Below the pieces are notes generated by a model. The model had not been told where the DNA came from. It worked only from the letters and a program-made list of their open reading frames with translations, and did not search any database. A program made the position numbers and the translations under genes. Shown here one piece after another: positions 33,515 through 41,755 of a DNA stretch of 51,474 nt. This stretch comes from an uncultured Campylobacter sp. (GTDB lineage: Bacteria; Campylobacterota; Campylobacteria; Campylobacterales; Campylobacteraceae). Within the stretch, counting starts at the first letter, position 1. The number at the start of each line of letters is the position of its first letter. The stretch is from assembly GCA_937965895.1 (NCBI GenBank), contig CALCKS010000250.1, positions 1-51,474 on the forward strand, given 5' to 3'.

Positions 33515-34147
33515 TTAGCGCGCCGCTAGTCCTTCTAGCTCCTTTGCCAGCGAGTTTACCTTTGAGTCGTCCATGCCGTTGCGCTCGACATCGCTCACGA
33601 CTATGTCCTCCCACGCCTTGGCAAACTCAGCTTGCGATAGCCCCAGGCCGCCCTCGCCCTTTGGCAGCATACTGCTAATCACCAGCGCGTGGAAGCACAC
33701 GTGGCGGTCGCCCTTGTACGCCTTGCACTGCTCTAGCGAGTTTTTAAACTCGGCTCCTAGGTGCTGCGTGACCTTATCGTCCGGGTACTTTTCCGCCGCG
33801 CGAGCTATGTCAAGTGCGGCTTCGTAGTACTGCGATATAGCCTTAAATTCGTCGTTTTTAGCGGCATACTCGAGCAGCTCGCCCGCTCTCTTGCTATCTC
33901 TTGGCGCGCCTAGACCGGTAACGTAGAGCAGCCCCAGGTCTCCGCACGCGTCTCTTAGACCTTCGTCGCAGTATTTTTTGCGAAGCTCAAATTCCTCTTT
34001 AAATTTACCGCTTTCAAAGTAGTTGTTCGCGCCCGCCACAGAGTTGTACTCGCGCAGTACTTTTGCGTACTGCTCGGGGCTAAAGGGCTTTGCCTGCGCG
34101 CAAACGACGCAAAGAGCAAACAAGGCCGCGGCTAAAATTTTATTCAT
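33515..34147 (-). CDS. Secreted Sel1-like repeat protein
   Basis: 210 residues with a signal peptide (1-19, VVCAQA). One or two Sel1-type helical repeats are visible (about 60-100: CDEGLRDACGDLGLLYVTGLGAPRD then KRAGELLEYAAKN). Five cysteines, paired as in cysteine-rich Sel1 proteins of Campylobacter and Helicobacter. The C-terminal third is unrecognised. Its start overlaps the upstream aminotransferase stop by 4 bases, so they are co-transcribed. Likely a periplasmic protein-interaction scaffold; function unknown. Confidence 0.65.
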   Translation of the reverse strand: MNKILAAALFALCVVCAQAKPFSPEQYAKVLREYNSVAGANNYFESGKFKEEFELRKKYCDEGLRDACGDLGLLYVTGLGAPRDSKRAGELLEYAAKNDEFKAISQYYEAALDIARAAEKYPDDKVTQHLGAEFKNSLEQCKAYKGDRHVCFHALVISSMLPKGEGGLGLSQAEFAKAWEDIVVSDVERNGMDDSKVNSLAKELEGLAAR

Positions 34148-35436
34148 TTCTTATCCTTTTTGGTTTTAAAATTTTTGATAGTTTTTTTGATGGCCTTTAG
34201 CAGATATGCGACGTCTTTTGGCGTGTGCGAATAGTGCAGGCTCACGCGCACCCAACCTGGCTTTTGATCAAATTTCTGATCGTCTTTTAGCCCGAGCAGA
34301 TCGTGTCCGTACGGACCGGCGCAGGCACACCCCGCGCGGGTCTGCACGCCGTAGTCCTCGCTTAGCGCCTCGGCAAAATCATAAGGCGAAACACCCTTAA
34401 CGTTAAACGCAAAAATCGGCAATCTCGGCACTGCACGCGGAAAATAGCTCACGACCTCGGAGATATTATCCAGCCCCTCGCAAAACTGCTTTGTTAGCTC
34501 ATCCTCGCGGCTTTTTATGACGTCTAGGCCGACCTCGTTTCGCAGTCTGTATGCTAGCGCGGCTCTTATGAGCCCCATCACGTGCTGGGTGCCACCCTCC
34601 TCGGTACGCTCAATGCTTGGCGCAAAAAAATGCGAGCTACGGCTCACGTAGCTAACCGTCCCGCCCGCGGCAAAGGTCGGTTTGTCTGATTTTACCAGCT
34701 CTTTTTTTATCGCGAGCAGTCCGCAGCTACCCACGCCGCCTAAAAGCTTATGCGGCGAGAGAAATAGCGCGTCGAAATAGTCGGCGTCGAGGTTATCGTG
34801 CGAGCTAAAACTAGCCGCGTCAAAGGCCACCGTCGCGCCGTATCGCTTCATCATCACGTAGATTTTTTTGTAGTCGCTGATTATCCCCGTGACGTTTGAC
34901 GCCGCGCTAAAAGAGCCGATGATCTCGCGCTTTGAGTTGATTTTGAGCAGTTGATCGAGTCTGCCGAAATTTATCTCCCCGCTCTTGCTTAGCGGTATGC
35001 GCACGACCTCGCACAGCCCCTCGCGTAGGCTAACCTCGTTTGAGTGATGCTCGTAGGGCGAGACGATGACGAGGGGTAAATTTGCACCCTTTACCGCCTC
35101 TTCGCCTAGGCGGTTTGCGCTCATAGGCGGCAGGTAAAGCCCCATGATCTCTTGAAATTTCTTTATCGCTCCCGTCGCACCGCAACCGGCAGAGATCAGA
35201 TAAAATCGCTCATCAAGCCCCAGCGCGTCTTTTAGGCTCTGCCTTGCTTTTTCGTAGCGTTTTTGCGTTTTTAGCGCGTTTGAGGCGCTTTCTGAGTGCG
35301 TGTTGGCGTAGGTTTTTAGGTATTTTGCGATCTTGCGCTCGATAGGCGCGTAGGCTAGGCCCGAGGCCGTGTAGTCAAAGTAGCGCACGCCCTTTTTTAA
35401 AATAATATTTTTCCTGATTTCGTCGATGCTAACCAA
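34144..35436 (-). CDS. Class V aminotransferase / cysteine desulfurase-like PLP enzyme
   Basis: A 430-residue PLP enzyme of fold type I. The Schiff-base lysine is in DALFLSPHKLLGGVGSCGLL. SPYEHHSNEVSLREG and VAFDAASFSSHDNLD are cofactor-binding segments of the class V group. Near the C-terminus TRAGCACAGPYGHDLLG carries the Cys-rich loop typical of SufS/CsdA-like proteins. The usual IscS active-site loop is not evident, so desulfurase activity is likely but not certain. No Suf/Isc partners are nearby. Confidence 0.8.
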   Translation of the reverse strand: MVSIDEIRKNIILKKGVRYFDYTASGLAYAPIERKIAKYLKTYANTHSESASNALKTQKRYEKARQSLKDALGLDERFYLISAGCGATGAIKKFQEIMGLYLPPMSANRLGEEAVKGANLPLVIVSPYEHHSNEVSLREGLCEVVRIPLSKSGEINFGRLDQLLKINSKREIIGSFSAASNVTGIISDYKKIYVMMKRYGATVAFDAASFSSHDNLDADYFDALFLSPHKLLGGVGSCGLLAIKKELVKSDKPTFAAGGTVSYVSRSSHFFAPSIERTEEGGTQHVMGLIRAALAYRLRNEVGLDVIKSREDELTKQFCEGLDNISEVVSYFPRAVPRLPIFAFNVKGVSPYDFAEALSEDYGVQTRAGCACAGPYGHDLLGLKDDQKFDQKPGWVRVSLHYSHTPKDVAYLLKAIKKTIKNFKTKKDKK

Positions 35437-35478
35437 AATTTTTCCTTATAAAAAAAGAGATTATAACCAAAGTTGTGC

Positions 35479-35484
35479 TAAAAT
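35479..35484 (+). promoter_or_regulatory. Promoter for the DUF234-flgS operon
   Basis: TAAAAT with TGTGC just before it (an extended -10-like context), followed within 10 bases by the AAAAGGAG ribosome-binding site at 35491-35498. Confidence 0.4.
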
Positions 35485-35551
35485 GGGCTAAAAAGGAGCA
35501 AAAATCTACGCCTTAAAATCAAGCTACGCGCGCTTTAAGCACCTTGATATC

Positions 35552-36367
35552 TTGCAGCTTATTTACTTTCATTTAGTATTTGACGCACTAAAATTTGAGG
35601 CGAATTATTACGATATTTTCGAGGCGATCGAAAAGGAAATTTTAGATAAATTTGAAGATCTGTCGCTCAAATTTAGCTTTGACGCGCCTTTTGAGAGCGA
35701 GCTTAAATTTGCCCTTTGCAAGCTTGCTAAAAACGACCGCAAAAAATACGCTCTAAATAAATTTCTGCCTCGCCCTCTCATCCTAAAAATTTACGCCGCC
35801 GCGATAAACTCAGGCGTAGTCAGCATCGAAAAAACGCTGGAAAAACCGCGCATAAAAAGCAAATATCAAAAATCCAAAAAGCTGCCCGAGCGCGACAAGG
35901 CGCAGGATAAGGTGGTTTTTAACGACAATTTTACTAGATTTTGGTTTTATTTCATCGAGCCAAATTTGGCCCTTTTAAAAAACGGCGAAAAGGCCGCGCT
36001 GATGGAGATTATTAGACGAGAGTTTGACTCGTACGCGGGATTTGGCTTTGAGCTGCTTTGCCGCGAGCTTTTGGCGTTTAGACTAGGCACGGAGCCTGCG
36101 CGGGTGCGAAGCCTGTGGGCGAAAAATATTGAGATAGACATATTTTTGAGCATCGAAGGGCGCATAATCGTAGGCGAAGCTAAATTTAAAGAGCATAAAA
36201 TTTGCAAAAACGTGGTAAATTTACTCCTTAAAAAATGCGAGCGACTAGGCTTCGTGCCGGACGCCGTCGCGCTATTTTCCAAAAGCGGCTTTAGCAACGA
36301 GGTCGGCCGCCTAAAAAACGAGCGAATTTTACTTTTTGATTTAGAAAATTTCGAGGAGCTTTTATGA
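35552..36367 (+). CDS. DUF234-type protein upstream of flgS
   Basis: 271 residues from the TTG at 35552. The C-terminal half resembles DUF234, the nuclease-like tail of archaeal-type AAA ATPases: FGFELLCRELLAFRLG, a conserved KNIEIDIFLSIEGRIIVGEAKFKEH with the Asp...Glu-x-Lys of PD-(D/E)XK folds. The AAA ATPase part is absent. The TTG has no ribosome-binding site. The frame is open upstream to 35492, and a strong AAAAGGAG sits 5 bases before an ATC at 35504, so the true start may be that ATC, giving 16 extra residues. Overlaps flgS by 4 bases, as does cj0794 with cj0793 in C. jejuni (from memory). Confidence 0.75.
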   Translation: MQLIYFHLVFDALKFEANYYDIFEAIEKEILDKFEDLSLKFSFDAPFESELKFALCKLAKNDRKKYALNKFLPRPLILKIYAAAINSGVVSIEKTLEKPRIKSKYQKSKKLPERDKAQDKVVFNDNFTRFWFYFIEPNLALLKNGEKAALMEIIRREFDSYAGFGFELLCRELLAFRLGTEPARVRSLWAKNIEIDIFLSIEGRIIVGEAKFKEHKICKNVVNLLLKKCERLGFVPDAVALFSKSGFSNEVGRLKNERILLFDLENFEELL

Positions 36368-37362
36368 CCCAGATCGATAAAACCAGTGTCCAAGACGGAC
36401 TAAAAAGCCTGATCGAGCAGACCTATCTGATAGAGCGCGAGTACAAAAACCTGACCGCGTCGTATGCGAATCTGCAAGGCTTTATCAAAGATATCGTGGA
36501 AATTTTGCCAAACGCGATCTGGGTTTTGGACGAGGCGGGCGAGATATTTTTACAAAACTCCGAAGCCCTAAAACTGGGGCAAATTTTAAAATTTATCCCG
36601 CAAAATGAGGGCGAGATAAGCGCCGCGGGACAAATCTACCTCATCAAAATCGCCCAAAAAGAGGGCAAAAAAATCATCTCCGCAACCGATATAACGACCG
36701 AAAAGCGCACCGAGCGCCTAGCCTCGATGGGTCAAGTCGCCGCCCACCTAGCCCACGAGATACGCAACCCAGTGGGCTCGATCTCGCTGCTAGCCTCCAC
36801 GCTGATAAAAAAGGCGGATGAACGCGCTCGCCCAGTCGTCGAGCAGATGCAAAAAGCGATCTGGCGCGTCGAGCGTATCATCAAGGCCACCCTGCTTTTT
36901 ACCAAAGGCCTCACGATAAACGCGCGCGAATTTAACCTAGCCGAGCTAAAATCCGAATGCGAGGCCGCCATAGAGTGCTACACATACGGCAAGGAGATCA
37001 AATTTAGCCTAGGTTTCCCCGATCTGCCATACGTCGGCGACCGCGATTTGCTCGCGATGGTGTTTCAAAACATGCTGTTTAACGCGATCGACGCGGTCGA
37101 GGAAAACGAGGACGATGACGGCTGGGTGCGCGTGGACTACGAGAGGCGCGGCGACGAGCATAAATTTGCCGTGACCGATAGCGGCGTGCCGATCAAAAAC
37201 CAAGCCATGGTCTTTGAGCCCTTTAAAACGAGCAAGCTAAAGGGCAACGGCCTAGGCCTGCACCTGTGCTTGCAAATCGTCCAAGCCCACGGCGGCAGCA
37301 TCGAAATCGAGCTTGAGCCAAAGAGCTTTTGCGTAAATTTGCCCGCAAAGACGGGCGGCTAG
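36364..37362 (+). CDS. flgS: Flagellar two-component sensor kinase FlgS
   Basis: The NtrB-like cytoplasmic histidine kinase that, with FlgR, activates sigma-54 flagellar genes once the export apparatus is built. A helical N-terminus is followed by a PAS-like region (about 44-110), the phosphoacceptor H131 in AAHLAHEIRNPVGSIS, then the HATPase domain with N-box NMLFNAIDAVEEN, VTDSGVP and GNGLGLHLCLQIVQAHGGS. No transmembrane helices. 332 residues. Coupled to the DUF234 gene by a 4-base overlap. No flgR is in this window, as in C. jejuni. Confidence 0.9.
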   Translation: MTQIDKTSVQDGLKSLIEQTYLIEREYKNLTASYANLQGFIKDIVEILPNAIWVLDEAGEIFLQNSEALKLGQILKFIPQNEGEISAAGQIYLIKIAQKEGKKIISATDITTEKRTERLASMGQVAAHLAHEIRNPVGSISLLASTLIKKADERARPVVEQMQKAIWRVERIIKATLLFTKGLTINAREFNLAELKSECEAAIECYTYGKEIKFSLGFPDLPYVGDRDLLAMVFQNMLFNAIDAVEENEDDDGWVRVDYERRGDEHKFAVTDSGVPIKNQAMVFEPFKTSKLKGNGLGLHLCLQIVQAHGGSIEIELEPKSFCVNLPAKTGG

Positions 37363-37495
37363 GCGGGTAAATTTGATGAAATTTGACGCTGGACGAGATT
37401 AAATTTGAACGCGAAATTTAGGGCGGCTCGCGGTTTGAGATTAGCTTCGGCGAGCCGAACAACAAATATAAAAACAACCAAAACAAGGAGAGAAA

Positions 37496-38179
37496 ATGAA
37501 ATTTGACGCGAAAATTTTAGAGGATTTAGCGGTGTGGTTTGAGGGGCTAAAGGAGATCAAATTTAGCGAACTTTTAGCTGGCGAGGCGGCAAACACCGCA
37601 TTTATCAGCGTGGATATGATAGAGGGATTTTGCAGCACTGGCCCGCTAGCTAGCCTGCGAGTGGGCGCGATCGCGGACGGTATAGCGCAGACTTTTAGCG
37701 CGGCTTACGCGGCGGGTGCTAGAAATCTCGTGCTACTCGAGGATAGCCACGAGGCAAACTGTGCGGAATTTGACGCATTTCCGCCGCACGCTATCAAAGG
37801 CACCGATGGCGCGAAGACGATACCGCAGCTACGCAAGCTGCCGTTTTTTGACGAGATAAAAATCTTTCGCAAAAACTCCCTGAGCGCGGCTTACTGCACC
37901 GATTTTAACGCATTTATTGCGCAAAATCCGCAGATTGATACCTTCGTAGTGCTAGGCGACTGCACAGATCTATGCGTCTATCAGCTAGTCTCGCACCTAA
38001 AGCTTAGCGCAAACGAGGCAAATATCAGGCGCAAAGTCCTAGTACCTGCAAATCTCGTCGCCACCTACGACGCGCCGGGACACGAGGGGGATTTTTATCA
38101 CGCGATGTTTTTGCGGCATATGCAAACGGGTCTTGGCGCGCAGGTCGTGCGAGGGATAAAATTTAGCGCCGATTTTTGA
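37496..38179 (+). CDS. Isochorismatase-family cysteine hydrolase (nicotinamidase-like)
   Basis: A 227-residue alpha/beta hydrolase with the family's Asp-Lys-Cys triad: Asp in FISVDMIEGFC, Lys in IFRKNSLSAAY, and Cys in LGDCTDLCVYQL. DSHEANCAEFDAFPPHAIKGTDG follows the pattern of nicotinamidases and related amidases, where the His of the metal or substrate site would lie. Nicotinamide hydrolysis is possible but not shown. A GGAGAG site precedes the ATG. A stand-alone gene. Confidence 0.8.
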   Translation: MKFDAKILEDLAVWFEGLKEIKFSELLAGEAANTAFISVDMIEGFCSTGPLASLRVGAIADGIAQTFSAAYAAGARNLVLLEDSHEANCAEFDAFPPHAIKGTDGAKTIPQLRKLPFFDEIKIFRKNSLSAAYCTDFNAFIAQNPQIDTFVVLGDCTDLCVYQLVSHLKLSANEANIRRKVLVPANLVATYDAPGHEGDFYHAMFLRHMQTGLGAQVVRGIKFSADF

Positions 38180-38264
38180 AAGGCGCAGCTAGCAAATTTA
38201 GGCGGCAAGCGGGATCAAATTTGAGCTAAAGCGCGAAATTTGACTGCTTGCCGTGCGTTTACGC

Positions 38265-38331
38265 AAAATCTCTAGGATGATAAATTTGCACGACCTTAGT
38301 CTCCGTCTGTGCGGTGGCATAAATGCAATTA
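38265..38331 (-). pseudogene. Remnant of an NAD(P)-binding oxidoreductase 3' end
   Basis: On the minus strand this reads IYATAQTETKVVQIYHPRDFA then stop, matching the C-terminus of the intact gene at 39434 (AAAQTEANGVQIYHPREFI then stop). DNA identity is obvious by eye: GATGATAAATTTGCACG and CCGTCTG are shared. A fragment of a lost paralogue. Confidence 0.75.
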
Positions 38332-38364
38332 AAATAAAAAAGATCGTAGCCGCGCTATTTTAGG

Positions 38365-38370
38365 TATAAT
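38365..38370 (+). promoter_or_regulatory. -10 box of the 38.4-kb secreted-protein gene
   Basis: A perfect TATAAT 50 bases before the chosen start codon. It sits inside any longer version of that ORF, supporting the downstream ATG. Confidence 0.55.
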
Positions 38371-38419
38371 GCCGGCAATGCGGCGTCGTCGCATGAAATT
38401 TTATTTTCGGAGGCGTTTT

Positions 38420-39142
38420 ATGAAAATTTTAGGCAAGATTCGAGTCGGCGCGGCGGCGCTGGGGCTGGCGATGTGTTTTAGTAGCGCGCAGGCGTTTTTT
38501 ACGATTGATTTTAACGAGCAGTGGTTGCGGCAAGATGCGTATAACCGCGCTATGAATCAAGCAAGAAAAAATTTAAATCCGCCCGATGATTCCGCCTATG
38601 TCAAAGACGTTAAGACCGATATACTCTATACGGGCGCGCTAGTGCGAGCGGGAGATCATTTTTTGGATATGGACGGCATAGAGCAGATAGCGCAGCTATT
38701 TCCCGCCGCGCAGCAAGACGAGGGGCGGCGCTTGCTAGTAGAGGGTATAGATAAGCTAAACGGCAGCGTCGAGCAGCTTTACGGCATACCCAAAGAAAAC
38801 GTGGCGACCGGCATCGTGGCTCTGCTAGGAGGCGCTTATGCGGCGTATTTTAATCATCCGATGCCGGACGAGGCCGTAAAGCCCGCATTTTTGCAGATCG
38901 CCGAGTTTTTGCGCAAAAAACCGGAGCTATTTGAGGGAAAAGCTACGGAAATGATGAACTCGTATCAGATATCTATGGGGCTTGGGTTTTTGCTGATGGC
39001 GATGCAGCAAGAGCTACAGCAGCATCCAAATCCGGCGCATGAAGCAGAGCTAAAAGCCGTAGGTAGGCTGGTTTTTAAATCATTGCTAAACGTAGAACCG
39101 GAGCAAATGGATTTTACCGCATCCGGCATAGTCTTTAAGTAG
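38420..39142 (+). CDS. Secreted protein of unknown function (240 aa)
   Basis: Not recognised with certainty. It starts at ATG 38420 with CGGAGGCG upstream. The product begins with a Sec signal peptide (1-25, SSAQA), so the longer in-frame start at 38369 is rejected because it would place a basic extension before it. The mature part is helical, with repeated Met/Gln/Leu-rich helices (QISMGLGFLLMAMQQELQQH). It loosely resembles small secreted proteins of unknown function seen in host-associated Proteobacteria. Single gene, own TATAAT promoter. Confidence 0.6.
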   Translation: MKILGKIRVGAAALGLAMCFSSAQAFFTIDFNEQWLRQDAYNRAMNQARKNLNPPDDSAYVKDVKTDILYTGALVRAGDHFLDMDGIEQIAQLFPAAQQDEGRRLLVEGIDKLNGSVEQLYGIPKENVATGIVALLGGAYAAYFNHPMPDEAVKPAFLQIAEFLRKKPELFEGKATEMMNSYQISMGLGFLLMAMQQELQQHPNPAHEAELKAVGRLVFKSLLNVEPEQMDFTASGIVFK

Positions 39143-39433
39143 GCGTTTTGATTTTTGCGCGAGCAAGGAAACTGCGCGTAGGCTCGCGCTACCTGCTAGG
39201 CGGCTTGCAGCGCAAAAGTCGTCCTAGCGACTCTTTTGAACGCGAGCCTCTTTATTTGACATACCCGACTTTTGGCCGCGACAGAGCAAATAGCCAAACC
39301 GCGCTCAAGGGTCAAATTTAAATAAAGCCCGCGCGCCTTGCAAAATCCGGCCGATTTTTTATTTTAAAATAGCAGGCGCATTTTTCGGCGTTTTTAAAAG
39401 CTTAAAGCCAAAATCGCCTTTACGCTTTTGCTT
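39143..39433. other. Spacer between convergent genes, no gene seen
   Basis: About 290 bases without a plausible gene. TATTTTAAAATA (about 39360-39371) is palindromic. I see no strong intrinsic terminator. Confidence 0.4.
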
Positions 39434-40069
39434 CTAAATAAACTCTCTTGGATGATAAATTTGCACGCCATTAGCCTCCGTCTGCGCAGCGGCGATGACG
39501 GCAGCCGCGATATCTTTTGCGCTCATCGGGCGGTAATTAGTTAAGATAAATTTTGGCAAAAGCCCAAACAGCCAAATCGTAAAAAGCTCTCCCATACGCA
39601 CCTGCTCGCGCTCGCTTTTTATCGCAGGCAGCCGCGCGATTTGTAAGCTCTCGTAATCCAGCGCGGCAATCTTTTTCTCCGCCTTGCCTTTTGCGCGCAG
39701 ATAAAAAAATCTCGACCGCTCGTTTGCGCCCTGCGACGAGATGAGCGCGAAACGTCGAGCGCCTGATGCGATGCCCCATTTTGCGATATTTACGGGGTAG
39801 CTCACGTCTACTTTATAAAACTGCCCGCGGCTACCGGCTTGTTTCATCGTCGTGCCGAGTGCGCAAAATATCTCGTCTACCTCGCACGGCCGTATATCTT
39901 TGATCTCGTCGAAATTTATGATTTGAGTCTCTAACTTTTCGTGGCTAAAATTTAGCTCCCTACGCGCCCAAACGATGATTTTGTCGTAGTTTTCATTCTC
40001 GCAAAGTCCGCGAACGATCTCGCCTCCGACAGCTCCCGTAGCTCCTACGACCAAGGCCGTTTTACCCAT
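39434..40069 (-). CDS. NAD(P)-binding (atypical SDR/NmrA-like) oxidoreductase
   Basis: 211 residues with an N-terminal Rossmann motif TALVVGATGAVGGEIVRGL for NAD(P). It also has FCALGTTMKQAGSRGQFYKVDVSY, FALISSQGAN and FFYLRAKGKAEK (active-site-like YxxxK), and a proline-rich tail. This is the family often annotated NAD(P)H-binding or HIM1-like; substrates are unknown. A good AAGGAG precedes the ATG. A decayed copy of its 3' end lies about 1.2 kb away, on the other side of the 240-residue secreted-protein gene. Confidence 0.82.
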   Translation of the reverse strand: MGKTALVVGATGAVGGEIVRGLCENENYDKIIVWARRELNFSHEKLETQIINFDEIKDIRPCEVDEIFCALGTTMKQAGSRGQFYKVDVSYPVNIAKWGIASGARRFALISSQGANERSRFFYLRAKGKAEKKIAALDYESLQIARLPAIKSEREQVRMGELFTIWLFGLLPKFILTNYRPMSAKDIAAAVIAAAQTEANGVQIYHPREFI

Positions 40070-40174
40070 TTTCGCTCCTTAAATTTCTTTAAATTTTAAC
40101 GCGCTTTGAGCTCAAATTTAGCTCAGGCGCTGCGTTATTCTAAATTTTACGCCTCGTCGCGTGACGCATAAATT

Positions 40175-40936
40175 TTATCGGCGTTTGCCTGCGTAGTCAA
40201 ATCGCGCAGCTTGCAGGCTAAACTCGAAGCTGTTTCGATCCACCGCGCCCACGCATGCGTCGCTATCATAAAGCGTGAGCAGAAATTCCGCCATCTCCTC
40301 GCTTGAATGATAGCGCTTAAAAGCCACGTCGTAGTCGTAGCCTGCGTCATCCGTCGCCACGGGACCAAACTCCGTCCTAGTAGCGGCGGGCGCTAGAACT
40401 TTAGCCTGCATTTTAGCCTCTTTATCCTGCGCCAGCTCTCGGTGCAAGCCCTCGGTAAAGGCGCTTACGAAAAACTTGCTCGCGCAGTAGGTGACGGCGT
40501 TTGACACCATACTGTAGCCGCACGCGGAGGAGATATTGATGAGCTGAGAGGGCTTGCGCTTGTAATCGCGCACGAAGAGGTGGCTTAGCAGCGTGAGCGA
40601 AATGATGTTGAGCCGCAGCATCTGCGAGATTTTGGCGAGATCGCGCTCGCCGACCGCGCCGTAATCCCCGAAGCCCGCGTTGTTTATGAGTGCCTTTAGC
40701 TCGTAGCTTTTTAGCTCGTCCCAAAGCGCTAAGACATTTTCGCTGCGCGCAAGGTCGCAAATTTTAATCACGACGTCTGGTTCAGGCGAAATTTTAGCGA
40801 TCTCGTCCTTTAAATTTTGTAGTAGCTTCGCTCTGCGCGCGATTAGGATCAAATTTTCTCCGCGCCCAGCAAATGCCTTTGCCGCGGCCGCTCCGATACC
40901 CGAACTTGCGCCGGTGATGACGATATATTTTTTCAT
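40175..40936 (-). CDS. Short-chain dehydrogenase/reductase
   Basis: A classical SDR of 253 residues: cofactor motif VITGASSGIGAAAAKAFAGRG, NNAG in LKALINNAGFGDYG, catalytic Ser in LINISSACGYS, and YxxxK as YCASKFFVSAF. The RR after the glycine motif suggests NADPH preference. An AAAGGAT site precedes the ATG. The substrate is not evident. It follows an unrelated NAD(P)-binding gene on the same strand. Confidence 0.88.
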   Translation of the reverse strand: MKKYIVITGASSGIGAAAAKAFAGRGENLILIARRAKLLQNLKDEIAKISPEPDVVIKICDLARSENVLALWDELKSYELKALINNAGFGDYGAVGERDLAKISQMLRLNIISLTLLSHLFVRDYKRKPSQLINISSACGYSMVSNAVTYCASKFFVSAFTEGLHRELAQDKEAKMQAKVLAPAATRTEFGPVATDDAGYDYDVAFKRYHSSEEMAEFLLTLYDSDACVGAVDRNSFEFSLQAARFDYAGKRR

Positions 40937-41046
40937 TTTCTATCCTTTCTTGAATTCTTCAGTTTGAAATTTTACTAAAACCCGCCGCGTATTCACGCGT
41001 GCACTCATCTTAAATTTAAAAATTCGCCCGCGTTTTGCGGGGCGTT

Positions 41047-41623
41047 TTATTCGTCGCTTATCGGCGTGCGCTTGGTATCTACCGCTTTGCCGTCCAGATA
41101 ATACCGACCGCCGGCAACGTAGTGGAGTGTTTTTAGCTCGTCAGAGATCTTTTCAAACAACCAGTGTCCGCCGTCAAATATCCGCTCATCCGCATACGCT
41201 GCGACAACCTCGCCGATAAAAAGATCATAGCTCTGCTCGTTGTGAGGCTCGGGGATACGCTTGCAAACGAGCCATGCGGCGCAGCCCGCGATCAGCGGTA
41301 CGCGGGAGTCATCTTTATAAAAAATTTCCACGTTTTTCATCTTATCCGCGTTATCAAAGCGCGAGTTGTTCTCGGCGCCCAGCTCGCTAACCAGCTCAGC
41401 CTGTGCTGCCGTGGGGATCTGCACGGCGAAATACCCGCTCTTTTCGATGAGCGTCCTCGTGTACGAGCCGTTGTGCGGCACGATGGTAACCTTGTCATAA
41501 TCAAGCGCCTGCGCCCATGTTATCGCCATCGCATTGACGTCGCCATCGTATTTGGCCGACACGAGCGTGGTCGCACCCGGGTTTGGGATATGATTTTTGT
41601 AGATCGACTTTGATGATAGCCAT
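41047..41623 (-). CDS. Flavin reductase-family protein, frameshifted near its start
   Basis: An FMN-binding flavin reductase-like protein. From the GTG at 41562 there are 171 residues (VSAKYDGDVNAMAITWAQ...). A clear native start lies upstream: ATG at 41623 with AAGGAG 8 bases before it, encoding MAIIKVDLQKSYP. The two pieces are one base out of register, joined in the CCCAAACCCGGGTGC region (about 41577-41588). Removing one base gives a seamless YPxPGATTLVSAKYDG, the family pattern. So the gene is either broken, a sequencing error, or reads from the internal GTG. Confidence 0.72.
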
Positions 41624-41755
41624 TTTTGCTCCTTAGGCCTGGTTTTTGTTAAATTTTAGTCCATCTTAGCGAGTGCTTTTAAATTTGACTTCAAATTTAC
41701 CCTCGCCTCGCCAGACCCGCCATATCAAGTCCAAAAGCCGCAAATTTAGCTAAAT

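Noticed and set aside
38369..38419. Longer start for the secreted protein
   Set aside because: It would start in the -10 box and put a basic extension before a clear signal peptide. The ATG at 38420 has a good ribosome-binding site.
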